DNA of 64,000 nucleotides from Streptomyces polyasparticus (GCF_014493765.1 NZ_JACTVJ010000007.1:62001-126000); one strand, 5' to 3'; shown: positions 27,365 to 36,304, counted from the stretch's first letter. Program-made: numbers and translations. The notes: generated by a model not told the origin, from the sequence alone.

Positions 27365-28105
27365 TCATCTGTCAGCGGTTTCGGGGACGGGTGGCGCGGC
27401 GTCGTGCTGCGACGCGCGCCGTTCCGTCCGCCAACGTCGCCACGCAAGCGCGAAGCCGACACCGGCGATGAGGGCAGGAACCGCCGATGCGACGGCCAGG
27501 AAGCCCATCCAATCGGGAACCAGGTTGCGCGTCATACCGCTGGTGTACTGACAGGTCGCCTGTGGCGGGAAGAAGCTGTAATCAAGGGTCTTGGGGCCAT
27601 TGTCGCCCCAGTCCGCTCCTGCCCCGCAGGCCGACGACGGGCCTGTGAACAGTTGCCAGCCGGCCAACGCGTACAGCATGACGAACACGGAACCAGTCAC
27701 GAAGAACGCTGCTGCCGTGCGCCGGACCTTCTCCGTTCGCGACATCGGCATCACCAGATCGTTGCCGACCGGCGGATCAAAGCATTCTGCGAGCAAGGCA
27801 ACGAACAGACAGACGAGCAGGACGACCAGGCTCGCCCAGAGCAGCACATTCAGAACTCCGTGCCCGCCGATGGACGAGACGTCTCCACCCGCGAACTCAC
27901 AAACGGTGGCCGGCGGGAACACCTGGTCTCGCGTCCGTTGCAGCGGGCCGGGCCCCTGGGTCAGCCCGTGCGCGCACCGTTCGTCGAACTCGAGCATGCC
28001 GAACAGGGCGAGCCCGGAACCGACGATGACAGCACCGAAAGCGATGCCCGCCGCGGCCCAGAGGCCACCCGTTCGATACCCACCGTGTGTAGGAGCGTTT
28101 GACAT
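27365..28105 (-). CDS. reverse-strand multi-pass membrane protein, second moron
   Basis: A 246-residue protein from ATG 28105. Four hydrophobic segments are visible: LWAAAGIAFGAVIVGSGLALFG, VLNVLLWASLVVLLVCLFVAL, AAAFFVTGSVFVMLYALAGW and MGFLAVASAVPALIAGVGFAL. The two loops between segments 1-2 and 3-4 each hold a Cys pair (CAHG/CEFAG; CGAG/CQYT), suggesting disulfides outside the cell, and an RR-rich C-terminus stays inside. It runs against the head operon and ends one base from the Rmf-like gene. Position and topology suit superinfection exclusion, which is inference. No family recognised. Confidence 0.75.
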   Translation of the reverse strand: MSNAPTHGGYRTGGLWAAAGIAFGAVIVGSGLALFGMLEFDERCAHGLTQGPGPLQRTRDQVFPPATVCEFAGGDVSSIGGHGVLNVLLWASLVVLLVCLFVALLAECFDPPVGNDLVMPMSRTEKVRRTAAAFFVTGSVFVMLYALAGWQLFTGPSSACGAGADWGDNGPKTLDYSFFPPQATCQYTSGMTRNLVPDWMGFLAVASAVPALIAGVGFALAWRRWRTERRASQHDAAPPVPETADR

Positions 28106-28160
28106 CTGCGCACAGTAGGCGGACCGCAGCCCTGGCACCAGTGCTGAGCGACGTCCCACC

Positions 28161-28188
28161 CCGAAGGCCCGCCAGGCGTGGGCCTCTT
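28161..28188. terminator. short hairpin before the scaffold gene
   Basis: AGGCCC (28165-28170) and GGGCCT (28180-28185) followed by CTTTG. Could stop rightward transcription reading in from upstream, or lie in the leader of the reverse membrane gene. Weak. Confidence 0.35.
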
Positions 28189-28250
28189 TGTATGTCCCCA
28201 GAAGCGGAGCGCCAGGCGCGCGCCGCCCCGACACGGCTCCAGGAGGGCCC

Positions 28251-28925
28251 TTGTCCACCCCAACCCCGACCGCGCCCGCCACCACATCCGATGCCCCCGC
28301 AGCACCGCCCGCCGCCTCGACGACGACCGCCGCCGAGCCGGCCGCGACCGCGCCGACCAACCCGCCGAGCACGGAGGCGCAGGACGTCGCGAGTCTGCCC
28401 GCGTGGGCGCAGAAGCTGATCACGGACACCCGCGCCGAGGCAGCGAACTACCGCACCCGAGCGCAGGCCGCCGAGCAGACGCCCGCACAGGCCACCGCCC
28501 CGACTCCGGCGCCCACCGTCGAGGCACGCGAGGGTGACGTCAGCCGGCTCCCGCAGTGGGCACAGCGCGCCCTCTCCGACGGACAGACGGCCGCCCACCG
28601 AGCGGCCGTTCAGGCCGCGGTGATCCAGGCAGCACCGGGCGCGGGCGCCGACGTGGCGCGGCTGCTCGACTCCCAGTCGTTCGCCGCGGCCGTCGCCGAG
28701 GTCGACCCCGCCGACCCTGCCGCGATCACGCAGGCAATCACCAACGCCCTCACCGCTCAACCGTGGCTTGCCGCGACGCCGAGCGGACCGGCCCGCGCCG
28801 GCGCCGACTTCACCAACACCGGCCCGGGCGAAGTGACCGCCGAGCAGTTCGCGCGTATGTCGTACGCCGAGCGCGTCGAGCTGCATCAGACCGCCCCCGA
28901 GACATACCGGCGCCTCGCCGGCTGA
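28251..28925 (+). CDS. putative scaffold protein
   Basis: A 224-residue protein preceding the capsid gene. TTG 28251 is chosen as start because AGGAGGG lies just upstream; the frame is open further but without a site. A Pro/Thr/Ala-rich N-terminus (STPTPTAPATTS) gives way to SLPAWAQKLITDTRAEAANYRTRAQ, a helical segment typical of actinophage scaffolds that begin with LPxWAQxLI, and a C-terminal part with TAEQFARMSYAERVELHQTAPETYRRL. It would guide capsid assembly and be lost on maturation. Confidence 0.7.
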   Translation: MSTPTPTAPATTSDAPAAPPAASTTTAAEPAATAPTNPPSTEAQDVASLPAWAQKLITDTRAEAANYRTRAQAAEQTPAQATAPTPAPTVEAREGDVSRLPQWAQRALSDGQTAAHRAAVQAAVIQAAPGAGADVARLLDSQSFAAAVAEVDPADPAAITQAITNALTAQPWLAATPSGPARAGADFTNTGPGEVTAEQFARMSYAERVELHQTAPETYRRLAG

Positions 28926-28987
28926 CCACCCCCGGCACCGTGCCGGGCCCCACCGCCCGGCAACCGTGCCGGAGAGAGTGAGCAGCA

Positions 28988-29845
28988 ATGCCGCAGACCA
29001 CCGCCGCCGCGATGATCGTCCCCGAGGTTTGGGGCGACATGGCACAGGCCGCATTTCTGGGAAAGGTGCGCGTCGCCGGATCATCCGCCGTGATCGAAGA
29101 CAGCACCCTCGAAGGCGCCCCGGGCGACACCATCCACTTCCCGAAGTGGGGCGCGCTTGGCGACCTCGACGAACTGACCGAGACCACGCCGATGACGCCG
29201 GCCGCCATGTCCACCAGCGACGCCACCGCCACGATCAAGGAAGTCGGTAAGGCCGTCGAGATCACCGACAAGGCGCGACTTACCTCGCTCGGCGACCCCG
29301 AGGCCGAAGCGCGCCGACAGTTCGGCGTACTGGCCGCGCGCAAGGTCGACGCCGACCTCATCACGCAGGCACAGGCCAACGAGACGACCCAGGGTGGCGG
29401 GCAGCCGTTCCGCTTCACCACCGCCGCAACGAAGACCAAGTTCACGTGGCTTGACGCCATGGTCCCCGCCATCGGCCAGTTCGGCGACGAGTGGGAGCCG
29501 GAGGACTTTGCCGGCCTGTTCATCAACAGTGCGCAGCTGGGCGAGGCCATGGCCGACGCGCAGTTCATGGACGCGGCCAAGCTGGGCAGCAGCGAGTCCG
29601 CCGCGGTGACCGGCAGCATCGGCCGTATCGGCGGCGTGCCGGTCTACGTCACCAACCGCGTAGCCGCAAAGACGTTCCTTCTCATGAAGACCGGGGCGCT
29701 CGGCCCGCTCTACAAGCGGCGCCCGCTGGTCGAGTCCGACCGCGACATCCTCGCTCGCTCCACCGTCGTGACCACGACCCTGCACTACGCCGTGAAGCGC
29801 CTCGACGACCGTGGCGTTTGCGTCGGCACCCTCGCCGCTACCTGA
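28988..29845 (+). CDS. major capsid protein (N4 gp56 family)
   Basis: A 285-residue capsid protein. Start ATG 28988. Hallmarks of the N4-gp56/HK97-fold group: MIVPEVWGDMAQAAFLGKVRVA, GDTIHFPKWGALGDLDELTE, KEVGKAVEITDKARLTSLGDPEAEARRQFG near residue 90-120, GLFINSAQLGEAMAD and the late YVTNRVAAKTFLLMKTGALGPLYKRRP. It would form the icosahedral shell around the portal. Strong ribosome site GAGAGTGAGCAGCA upstream. Confidence 0.9.
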   Translation: MPQTTAAAMIVPEVWGDMAQAAFLGKVRVAGSSAVIEDSTLEGAPGDTIHFPKWGALGDLDELTETTPMTPAAMSTSDATATIKEVGKAVEITDKARLTSLGDPEAEARRQFGVLAARKVDADLITQAQANETTQGGGQPFRFTTAATKTKFTWLDAMVPAIGQFGDEWEPEDFAGLFINSAQLGEAMADAQFMDAAKLGSSESAAVTGSIGRIGGVPVYVTNRVAAKTFLLMKTGALGPLYKRRPLVESDRDILARSTVVTTTLHYAVKRLDDRGVCVGTLAAT

Positions 29846-29864
29846 TCCGGAAGGAGGGCGCCGC

Positions 29865-30050
29865 GTGCTGCTGCGCCGCTACCACCCACGCGACACCGAC
29901 GAGTCCGACACCGCGCCCGACGAGGTCGAGGTCGAGGTCGAGGTCGAGGTCGAGGTCACCGACGATGCCCCACCCGAGCCCGTCGAGGACGCCCCGCAGG
30001 CCAAGCCCGCGGGGCGTTCGCGTACCGGGAAGAGCCCGAAGGAGGGGTAA
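29865..30050 (+). CDS. short acidic protein with VEVEVE tract
   Basis: A 61-residue protein from GTG 29865, between capsid and connector genes. Contains a run of alternating Glu-Val (GAGGTC repeats at about 29927-29956) then a basic tail GRSRTGKSPKEG. The repeat tract is a likely slippage site for length variation. Possibly a capsid accessory; unknown. Confidence 0.55.
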   Translation: MLLRRYHPRDTDESDTAPDEVEVEVEVEVEVTDDAPPEPVEDAPQAKPAGRSRTGKSPKEG

Positions 30051-30052
30051 GG

Positions 30053-30442
30053 GTGCGTCGTGTCTACGCCACCCCCGAGCAGTTGACGGCGTGGACCGGC
30101 CAGCCGGCCCCCACGGACGCCGAGCGGCTGCTCGCCCGGGCATCCGAGGACGTCGACACCGCCCTACTCACGGCCTGCTATCCCACCGATGCCGCGGGCA
30201 TGCCGACCGACCCCGCGGACATCGACGCCCTCGCAGATGCGACGTGCGCACAGGTCGAATACCAACTCGCCACGGGCGACGACGGAACAGGCGCCGCGGG
30301 CCGTTGGGACTCCGTCAGCATCGGCCCCGTTTCCCTGTCCGGGCGCCGCCAAGCACCCGCCGCGGCCGGCGACGTCGACCTCGCCCCGCGCGCGCACCGC
30401 GCCCTCACCCGCGCCGGCCTGCTCCCCGGGGTGATCTGGTGA
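30053..30442 (+). CDS. head-tail connector protein
   Basis: A 129-residue protein from GTG 30053 with GGAGGGG just upstream. The layout VYATPEQLTAWTGQPAPTDAERLLARASEDVDTALLTACYPTD, then AQVEYQLATGDDG, and a C-terminal LAPRAHRALTRAGLLPGVIW fits the phage gp6/DnaT-like connector adaptor family that binds below the portal. Same order (capsid, adaptor, stopper, tail terminator) as in related siphoviruses. Confidence 0.75.
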   Translation: MRRVYATPEQLTAWTGQPAPTDAERLLARASEDVDTALLTACYPTDAAGMPTDPADIDALADATCAQVEYQLATGDDGTGAAGRWDSVSIGPVSLSGRRQAPAAAGDVDLAPRAHRALTRAGLLPGVIW

Positions 30443-30497
30443 CCCGACCAAGATCGTTCTTGCCCAATTGTGCAAGCCGGCCCCGGGAGGCGTAGCG

Positions 30498-30815
30498 GTG
30501 AACGTTCCTCAGTGGCTGCTCACCCACCGGATCACCATCGAGCCGTACCTCGGCGACTCCGCGTACGGACCGCAGTACGGCCCGCCCGTCGAGGACGTGC
30601 CTGCCCTGGTCGCGAAAGCGATCCGGCTCGTGCGCGACCGCGAGGGGCGCGAGGTCACCAGTACGGCGCAGATCATTGCGGCGCCCGGCCTCGACTGCCC
30701 GGCCGAGTCCCGGATCACTCTTCCCGACGGTCGCACCACGCGCGCGATCAGCGTCGCCCACCACACCGCGCCAGGGCTTCCGGTGCCGGAGTCCACGGAG
30801 GTGAGCGCCGAATGA
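30498..30815 (+). CDS. head completion/stopper protein
   Basis: A 105-residue, strand-rich protein from GTG 30498: WLLTHRITIEPYLGDSAYGPQYGP, then VPALVAKAIRLVRDREGREVTSTAQII and RITLPDGRTTRAISVAHHTAP. This matches the style of phage stopper (HK97 gp7/SPP1 gp16-like) proteins in the connector. The 55 bp before it contain CTTGC-N8-GCAAG (30460-30477), the only sizeable gap in the connector block. Confidence 0.7.
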   Translation: MNVPQWLLTHRITIEPYLGDSAYGPQYGPPVEDVPALVAKAIRLVRDREGREVTSTAQIIAAPGLDCPAESRITLPDGRTTRAISVAHHTAPGLPVPESTEVSAE

Positions 30816-31165
30816 CCCAACGGACCCAGCTGCGATGGAACGGGGCCGCCGCCCTGCGCGGCACCCGTGCGGGCGCCCTGCGAGGCCTGCGGATCGCCGC
30901 CGAGCACGTCCTCACCGAGTCCCGGAAGGTAGTCCCCATCGAAGAGGCCACCCTCGAACGCTCGGGCGTGGCCACGGTCGACGAGTCGTCGCTCACCGCG
31001 GCCGTGTCGTACGACACCCCGTACGCGGTGCGCCAGCACGAGGAGTTGAGCCACCGGCACGATCCGGGCCGGACCGCGAAGTACCTCGAGCGCCCGCTCA
31101 CCGAGCAGGCCGGCACGGTCGCCGCGATCATCGCCGCCCAGCTGCGGAGGTCGCTGCGTGGCTGA
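30812..31165 (+). CDS. HK97 gp10-like tail/connector protein
   Basis: A 117-residue protein whose ATG overlaps the upstream stop. Pattern GLRIAAEHVLTESRKVVPIEEATLERSGVATVD, then SYDTPYAVRQHEELSHRHDPGRTAKYLERPL, is characteristic of the HK97 gp10/minor capsid group sitting between stopper and tail terminator genes. Confidence 0.8.
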   Translation: MTQRTQLRWNGAAALRGTRAGALRGLRIAAEHVLTESRKVVPIEEATLERSGVATVDESSLTAAVSYDTPYAVRQHEELSHRHDPGRTAKYLERPLTEQAGTVAAIIAAQLRRSLRG

Positions 31166-31586
31166 CCTCGACCCGCTCGACGGCATCGCCCGCCTGCTCG
31201 CCGCCCGCGGCCTGGTCACCTACGACCCGACCGGCACGAGTGGCGACCTGTTCATCGAGGCCATGCCGACCGCGCCCGATGCGGCGGTTGCCCTGTGGCT
31301 GTACGACGGCGAGGCGCCCGATCCCCGCAACGCGTACGACACCGTGCGCCTACAGGTGCGCGTGCGCGGCGGGCCCGACCCGCGCGTCTCGCGCCGTCGC
31401 GCCCGCGCGCTCTACAGCGCCTTGCACGGCCTCGCCGGCGTCGACCTCGCCGACGGGACATGGCTGATCCTCGCCGCCGCGCGCGCCACCCCGGCCCCGA
31501 TGGGCGCCGACTCCACCGGCCGACACGAGCACGTCATCAACTTTGATCTTGACGTGTCGGCCCCCACTGACCACCGCACCGAATAG
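31158..31586 (+). CDS. tail terminator-like minor capsid protein
   Basis: A 142-residue protein from GTG 31158. It has the open alpha/beta form of tail terminators: DPLDGIARLLAARGLVTYDPTG, AVALWLYDGEAPDP, VRLQVRVRGGPDPRVSRRRARALYSALHG and a final HEHVINFDLDVSAP. It would cap the tail tube. Family call rests on order and form. Confidence 0.75.
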   Translation: MADLDPLDGIARLLAARGLVTYDPTGTSGDLFIEAMPTAPDAAVALWLYDGEAPDPRNAYDTVRLQVRVRGGPDPRVSRRRARALYSALHGLAGVDLADGTWLILAAARATPAPMGADSTGRHEHVINFDLDVSAPTDHRTE

Positions 31587-31598
31587 GAGGCCCCACGC

Positions 31599-32051
31599 AT
31601 GGGACGCCCCATTGACGCCCGCGGCTGGGAATTCGAGGTCGAGACCGACACCGCGAACACCTTCGTGCGCATCGGGAACCTCACCAGCTGGTCACACAAC
31701 CCGGGCGAGAACGAAGAGACCGCCGACACCACGACGTTCGACAGCGACGGCTATTACGAGCAGGACGTCATGCAGCGCGGCGCGAAGATCGAGGTAAGCG
31801 GCCTGTACGCGGCGACGTCCGGTACCCGTGATCCGGGACAGGACTACATCGACAAGGTGTGGGCCTACCGGTTCGGCGAGGAGTCGCGCGGCACGCTGCG
31901 CTACCGGCACATCTCGCAGAACACATGGACCGTGTGGGAGTGCACCGTCACCCCAGGCGAGACCGGCGGCGAGACGAACGCCAAGACCTCTTGGGGCGCG
32001 ACGTTCACCCGCTGCGGCGCCCCGACCACCGCAGCGGTGGTGACGCCGTGA
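31599..32051 (+). CDS. major tail tube protein
   Basis: A 150-residue protein at the tail-tube position: GWEFEVETDTANTFVRIGNLTSW, ETADTTTFDSDGYYEQDVMQRG and IEVSGLYAATSGTRDPGQ, followed by a C-terminal EC TVTPGETGG strand region. The NENTADTTTFDSDG-like block is common in siphovirus tube proteins. Immediately followed by the tail chaperone genes. Confidence 0.85.
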   Translation: MGRPIDARGWEFEVETDTANTFVRIGNLTSWSHNPGENEETADTTTFDSDGYYEQDVMQRGAKIEVSGLYAATSGTRDPGQDYIDKVWAYRFGEESRGTLRYRHISQNTWTVWECTVTPGETGGETNAKTSWGATFTRCGAPTTAAVVTP

Positions 32052-32506
32052 CCGAGCAGCCCATCGAGCCGGCCGAGGTCGAGGTCGAGGTCGCCGACTT
32101 TGACGCGTTCTTCGCCGAGCAGGCCGAGCCAGAACGCCGTGGTGTACCGCTCAAGTTGTACGGCCGGACGTACGTCCTCCCGCCGTCTCTGCCCGCGCTG
32201 TTCACGCTTCAGCTGCACCGCGTGCAGCACTCCGCCCGTCCCGACGACATTCGGCGGCTGCTCGGTTCGCTGTTCGGCCCCGATGCGGTCGACCACTTCT
32301 CCGAGGCCGGCATGTCCGACCGTCACCTCGGCATCGTCCTGTTGTGGGCGACCGCCAACGTCGCCGAACCGGGCGGGGTGTCCATGGAACGCGCGGCGCA
32401 GCTGTACGACGAGCGCGAGGCCGCTCGGGGAAAAGCGGCGGCGCGCCAGAGTCGGCCCCGGCCCAAGGGCAAGGGGAAGCCGCGGAGTTCTGGCAAGCGG
32501 TCCTGA
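32048..32506 (+). CDS. tail assembly chaperone gpG-like (unshifted product)
   Basis: A 152-residue protein from GTG 32048. N-terminus acidic (AEVEVEVADFDAFFAEQ), then RGVPLKLYGRTYVLPPSLPALFTLQLHR, a motif frequent in siphovirus chaperones, and a basic tail ending KGKGKPRSSGKRS. It holds tape measure in an assembly-ready state. A GGGAAAA slippery heptamer lies 72 bp before its stop. Confidence 0.85.
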   Translation: MTEQPIEPAEVEVEVADFDAFFAEQAEPERRGVPLKLYGRTYVLPPSLPALFTLQLHRVQHSARPDDIRRLLGSLFGPDAVDHFSEAGMSDRHLGIVLLWATANVAEPGGVSMERAAQLYDEREAARGKAAARQSRPRPKGKGKPRSSGKRS

Positions 32507-32703
32507 CCAACTGGGCCGCGGTTGAGTCCGACCTCGCCCAGACCTACGGCCTGTCGGCCGACGACCTCGCGCGCCTGTCCACGCGCGCGTTCCTGGTCCG
32601 CCTCGCCGGCCTGTCCGTCGAGTCGAGGTTCGCCCGCGCGTGGCGCTCGACGCCACGGGTCGTGACCAACCTCGACGAGATCGCCCGACTGACCGCGGGG
32701 TGA
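32048..32703 (+). CDS. tail assembly chaperone gpGT-like (-1 frameshift fusion)
   Basis: A slip back by one base at 32428-32434 would join the first product to the overlapping frame that ends at 32703, giving about 218 residues. The added part contains EFWQAVLTNWAAVESDLAQTYG, LSTRAFLVRLAGLSVE and RFARAWRSTPRVVTNLDEIARLTAG, a conserved second chaperone domain that has no start of its own near its front. Same organisation as lambda G-T and most tailed siphoviruses. Confidence 0.85.
32428..32434 (+). promoter_or_regulatory. GGGAAAA -1 frameshift heptamer
   Basis: In the first chaperone frame the codons are GGA AAA preceded by G, exactly X XXY YYZ. Slippage shifts ribosomes to the frame ending at 32703. 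It is one base off lambda's GGGAAAG. Confidence 0.85.
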
Positions 32704-32752
32704 TCCACCACAACTGAATAGCGCGCCGGCGGGCGCCGATGGGGGGTGCCCG

Positions 32753-34981
32753 TTGGCGCTCACCATCGGCGAGTTGGTCGGGTTCATCGACCTGGACGAC
32801 TCCGGAGCACAGCGCGGCATCGGCCGCACCGAGACCGCGCTCGCGGGTCTCCAGCGCGGCGCCGACGGCCGGCTCAGGGATCTACGCGGCCGGTTCGTCT
32901 CCGAGTCCGCGCTCATGGGCCTTGCCCTCGGCGAGGGCATCGGCGGCGGCGCCGAGGACGCCGGGCGCGGCCTCGCGGGTATCGGCCCGCTCCTGGGCGC
33001 CGCGGCGACCAGTACGAAACTGCTCGCCGGCGGCGCACTGGTCGCGGCCGGGGCGCTCGCCGCCGTACCGCTTGCGGTAATCGGCCTCGGCGCGAAGGTG
33101 CTCGCCGAGAACGCCCAGGTCAAGGGCGCATTTTCCGACCTGTCGGAGCACGTCAAGGGACAGATGCAGTCCCTTGCGGCACCGCTGGTCGAGCCGTTCG
33201 TCAACGCTGCCGGGCAGCTGCGCGGCATCTTCGACGATCTCGCCCCGCAGATCGGCGCCCTGTTCCAGGGCGTTGCTCCGCTGGTTGAGCCGCTGGTCTC
33301 AGGGATCGGCGCTCTCGCCAAGGGCGCCATGCCCGGCCTGGTCGCCGCGGTCGAGGCTGCGGGCCCGGTCATCGACGCCCTGTCGACCGGGCTCGGCGCG
33401 GTCGGCGAGGGCATCGGCGGGTTCTTCGAGGGCATCGCCACCGGAGCCGGCGGCGCCGCCGAAGGCCTCGGCGGACTGCTCGGCGCGGTCGGCGAAATCC
33501 TGCCCTCACTGGGCGAGTTGATCGGCTCACTCGCCGAGGCCGGCGGTCCGGTCCTTGCCGCCCTGGCCGACGCGCTCGGCCCGCTGGTCTCCTCCCTCGC
33601 CGACGCACTCGGCCCCGCCCTCGCCTCCCTTGGCCCGCCGCTCGGACGGCTGGTCACGGCCCTGGGCGACGGGCTACAGCCGATCGTCGACGCGCTCGGC
33701 CCGATCCTCGCCGCTGCCGCCGACTCGTTCGGCGAACTGATCGACGCCGTCGCGCCGATCCTGCCCGTGATCGGCGACCTGGTCGCCTCCGCCCTCCCCG
33801 CGATCACCCCCCTGATCGCGGCCCTGGGCGATGTGATCGCGGATGCGGCGCCGGTCGTCATGCTGCTGGTCGACGCGCTCGCCGACGCGCTGCGCCCGAT
33901 CATCGACCAACTGCCGGGCCTGATCACCCCGTTCGCCGCCATCCTCGGCGACCTCGCCGCAACCGTCCTCCCGGTCCTCGCGCGGCTGATCGTCGCCCTG
34001 GCGCCGGCGCTCGCGACGATCGGCCAGACCTTCGGGCAACTGATGGTGGCCCTGGCGCCGTTGCTGCCCGCGCTCGGCGAGCTGCTGATCGGCGCCCTCA
34101 TGGCCTTGATGCCGATCATCGAGCCGCTGATCGGCCTGGTGGCTCAGCTTGCGGACATCTTCGCGAACGGACTCGCGGCGATCATCGAGCAGGTCGTCGT
34201 GCCCGTGATCGGCGCCATCGTCGCACTGCTGCAAGGCGACTTCGGCGCCGCGTGGGACATGGCGAAAGAGGCCGTATCGAACGCCGCCAAGCTGGTCGGC
34301 GAGGCAGCAACCCGCCTCGGCGAGCTGGTCGGCGAGGGCATCGGCGCGGCCGTCGACTGGGTCAAGGGCCTACCGCGGCGCGCGTATGACGCGCTCGCCC
34401 CGCTCGCCGGACAACTCCGTGATCGGGCCGTCGCCGCGCTCGGCCGGTTCAAGGACTCCATCGTCACGAAGGCGCGCGAGGCGATCGACTGGGTGCGCGG
34501 ACTGCCTGGCCGGATGGCCTCGGCGCTCGGCGACCTCGGAAAGCTCCTGGTCGACAAGGGCAAAGACGTGGTCCGCGGCCTGTGGAACGGGATCAAGTCC
34601 ATGGGCAAATGGCTGCGCGACACCCTGATCGGCTGGGCAAAGGATCTGATCCCCGGGCCGATCGCCGACGCGCTCGGGATCTCCTCACCGTCCAAGGTGA
34701 TGGCCCGCGACGTGGGCCGCTGGATTCCCGCCGGCGTGGTCAAGGGCATTGAAGGCGGCTCTGGCGCAGTCGAGCGGACCATGCGCACCCTTGTCACTCC
34801 GCCCCGCATGCCGACCACTGCGCCCGCCCTCATCGGTACGGGCATGGGCGCGGCCGGTTCGCCGTTCGCGTCCTCGGCCGGCGGCGCGCTGGTGCACGTC
34901 GAGCACTGGCACGCGGCCGAGCAGGGCAGCCCCGACGACAACGCGAAAGCCCTCGCATGGCTCGCAAAGGCAAGGGGGTGA
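32753..34981 (+). CDS. tail tape measure protein
   Basis: A 742-residue protein from TTG 32753 (GGGGGG-containing site upstream). Long hydrophobic and Ala/Leu/Gly-rich helices fill residues about 70-510 with repeated ALGPxLAxLxxPLG-type units. A C-terminal part contains LGISSPSKVMARDVGRWIPAGVVKGIEGG, the motif common to actinobacteriophage tape measures. Tape length sets tail length; by the lambda rule of about 0.15 nm per residue this predicts roughly 110 nm. No peptidase or muramidase domain seen. Confidence 0.92.
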   Translation: MALTIGELVGFIDLDDSGAQRGIGRTETALAGLQRGADGRLRDLRGRFVSESALMGLALGEGIGGGAEDAGRGLAGIGPLLGAAATSTKLLAGGALVAAGALAAVPLAVIGLGAKVLAENAQVKGAFSDLSEHVKGQMQSLAAPLVEPFVNAAGQLRGIFDDLAPQIGALFQGVAPLVEPLVSGIGALAKGAMPGLVAAVEAAGPVIDALSTGLGAVGEGIGGFFEGIATGAGGAAEGLGGLLGAVGEILPSLGELIGSLAEAGGPVLAALADALGPLVSSLADALGPALASLGPPLGRLVTALGDGLQPIVDALGPILAAAADSFGELIDAVAPILPVIGDLVASALPAITPLIAALGDVIADAAPVVMLLVDALADALRPIIDQLPGLITPFAAILGDLAATVLPVLARLIVALAPALATIGQTFGQLMVALAPLLPALGELLIGALMALMPIIEPLIGLVAQLADIFANGLAAIIEQVVVPVIGAIVALLQGDFGAAWDMAKEAVSNAAKLVGEAATRLGELVGEGIGAAVDWVKGLPRRAYDALAPLAGQLRDRAVAALGRFKDSIVTKAREAIDWVRGLPGRMASALGDLGKLLVDKGKDVVRGLWNGIKSMGKWLRDTLIGWAKDLIPGPIADALGISSPSKVMARDVGRWIPAGVVKGIEGGSGAVERTMRTLVTPPRMPTTAPALIGTGMGAAGSPFASSAGGALVHVEHWHAAEQGSPDDNAKALAWLAKARG

Positions 34982-34984
34982 GCA

Positions 34985-36304
34985 ATGGCCCCGGGCTCGC
35001 TGCTCACCCGCCCCGGACAGGTCCAGTACGGCGAGCTGCTGCTCGGCGCCGGCACCCCGTACCGGTGGCGCACCCTCACCGGATGGGAAGACCTGCCCGG
35101 CCTCGACTCCGGCACGGTGCCGCGCTCGGATACGCACGGCGCGTTCCCGGGGCTGCTGCTCGCGCAGGCGCGGACGATCACCCTCGAGGGGCTGGTCGTC
35201 CGCGCCCCCCGCGACCGGATCGGCGCGGTTGTCGGCGCGCTCGGCGCGGCCCTGGTCCCCGTCGAGGACGAACGGCCCCTCGCCGTATGGCTCGACGAGC
35301 GCGGGCCGCTGCTCGTTCATGCGCGCGCCACCCGCCGCGCGATACCCGCCACGGCCGGCTACCGGCTCGGCACCATCACGGGCGGCGCAATCGAGTTCGT
35401 GGCCACCGACCCACGCCGATACGCCCCGGTCGAGCAGGTCACGACGGCCGGCCTGCCCGCCGCCGAACCGGGCCTGAACTGGCAGGCCAACACCGCGGCG
35501 CAGCTGCTCCCGCCCGGACAAGCCGCAGGCGCCGCCTCGGCGATCGACACCTTTTGGGTGGTCGAGGGCCTGACGCTGGGCACCGCCGCGGGACTGGTCA
35601 CGGCCACGATCACCGCGGCTTCGGCGTCCATCGCCTGGGCATCGGCCCCCGGCGCCTATACCGGCTTCCCCATCGAGCCGGGCCAGACCGTGACGTTCCT
35701 GGCCGATGCCGCGCCGCTCGGCACCATCCTGTATCTGCACTGGCTCGACAACGCAGGCCAATACCTCTCGGCCACAACCGGCACCCGCGGACGCGTCAGC
35801 GGCACCGCCCCCGCGGGCGCCGCGCAGGCGCGCCCCATCATGCGGTGGCCGACCATCCCCTCACCCGCCACGGTGACGATCGGACCGTCGCGGCTGCTCA
35901 TGCCCGCCCTCGCCGGCACCGGCCTTGCCTGGCCGCTGATGTTCGGCACCCCGGGCAGTAGCGGCAGCCTGACCACCGTCAACAGCGGTGACGCGGCTAC
36001 GCATCCGGTGATCGAGTTCCGCGGACCCGTGGTGCGGCCGTCACTCACCAACACCGATACCGGCGACGTCCTCGAGTACGACCTGCCGCTCACTGCCGAT
36101 GACGTCCTCGCCGTCGACGCGCACGCCGGCACGGTCACCCTCAACAGCACCGCGTCCCGGCTGTTCACCGCGACCACGCGCAGCGTGCCCGAGCAGACGT
36201 TCACCCTGCCCCCGGGCACGACGAACCTCGCCTTCCGCGCGGCGCCCGGCAGCACCGACCCGAACGCGTCCGTGACCGTGCGCTACCGCTCGGCCTACTG
36301 GTAA
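34985..36304 (+). CDS. distal tail (Dit-like) protein
   Basis: A 439-residue protein right after the tape measure. The N-terminal ~150 residues (QVQYGELLLGAGTPYRWRTLTGWEDLP, then SDTHGAFPGLLLAQARTITLEG and GAIEFVATDPRRYA) fit phage tail family/Dit proteins that form the hub below the tube; the ATDPR ending is typical. The remaining residues include a carbohydrate-binding-style beta sandwich (YTGFPIEPGQTVTFLADA) and a C-terminal jelly-roll-like part ending VTVRYRSAYW. An evolved Dit with added host-binding modules is plausible. Confidence 0.8.
   Translation: MAPGSLLTRPGQVQYGELLLGAGTPYRWRTLTGWEDLPGLDSGTVPRSDTHGAFPGLLLAQARTITLEGLVVRAPRDRIGAVVGALGAALVPVEDERPLAVWLDERGPLLVHARATRRAIPATAGYRLGTITGGAIEFVATDPRRYAPVEQVTTAGLPAAEPGLNWQANTAAQLLPPGQAAGAASAIDTFWVVEGLTLGTAAGLVTATITAASASIAWASAPGAYTGFPIEPGQTVTFLADAAPLGTILYLHWLDNAGQYLSATTGTRGRVSGTAPAGAAQARPIMRWPTIPSPATVTIGPSRLLMPALAGTGLAWPLMFGTPGSSGSLTTVNSGDAATHPVIEFRGPVVRPSLTNTDTGDVLEYDLPLTADDVLAVDAHAGTVTLNSTASRLFTATTRSVPEQTFTLPPGTTNLAFRAAPGSTDPNASVTVRYRSAYW

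Noticed and set aside
32323-34119. 598-codon reverse frame
   Set aside because: Antisense to the tape measure gene; composition is Ser/Ala/Pro repeats without motifs.
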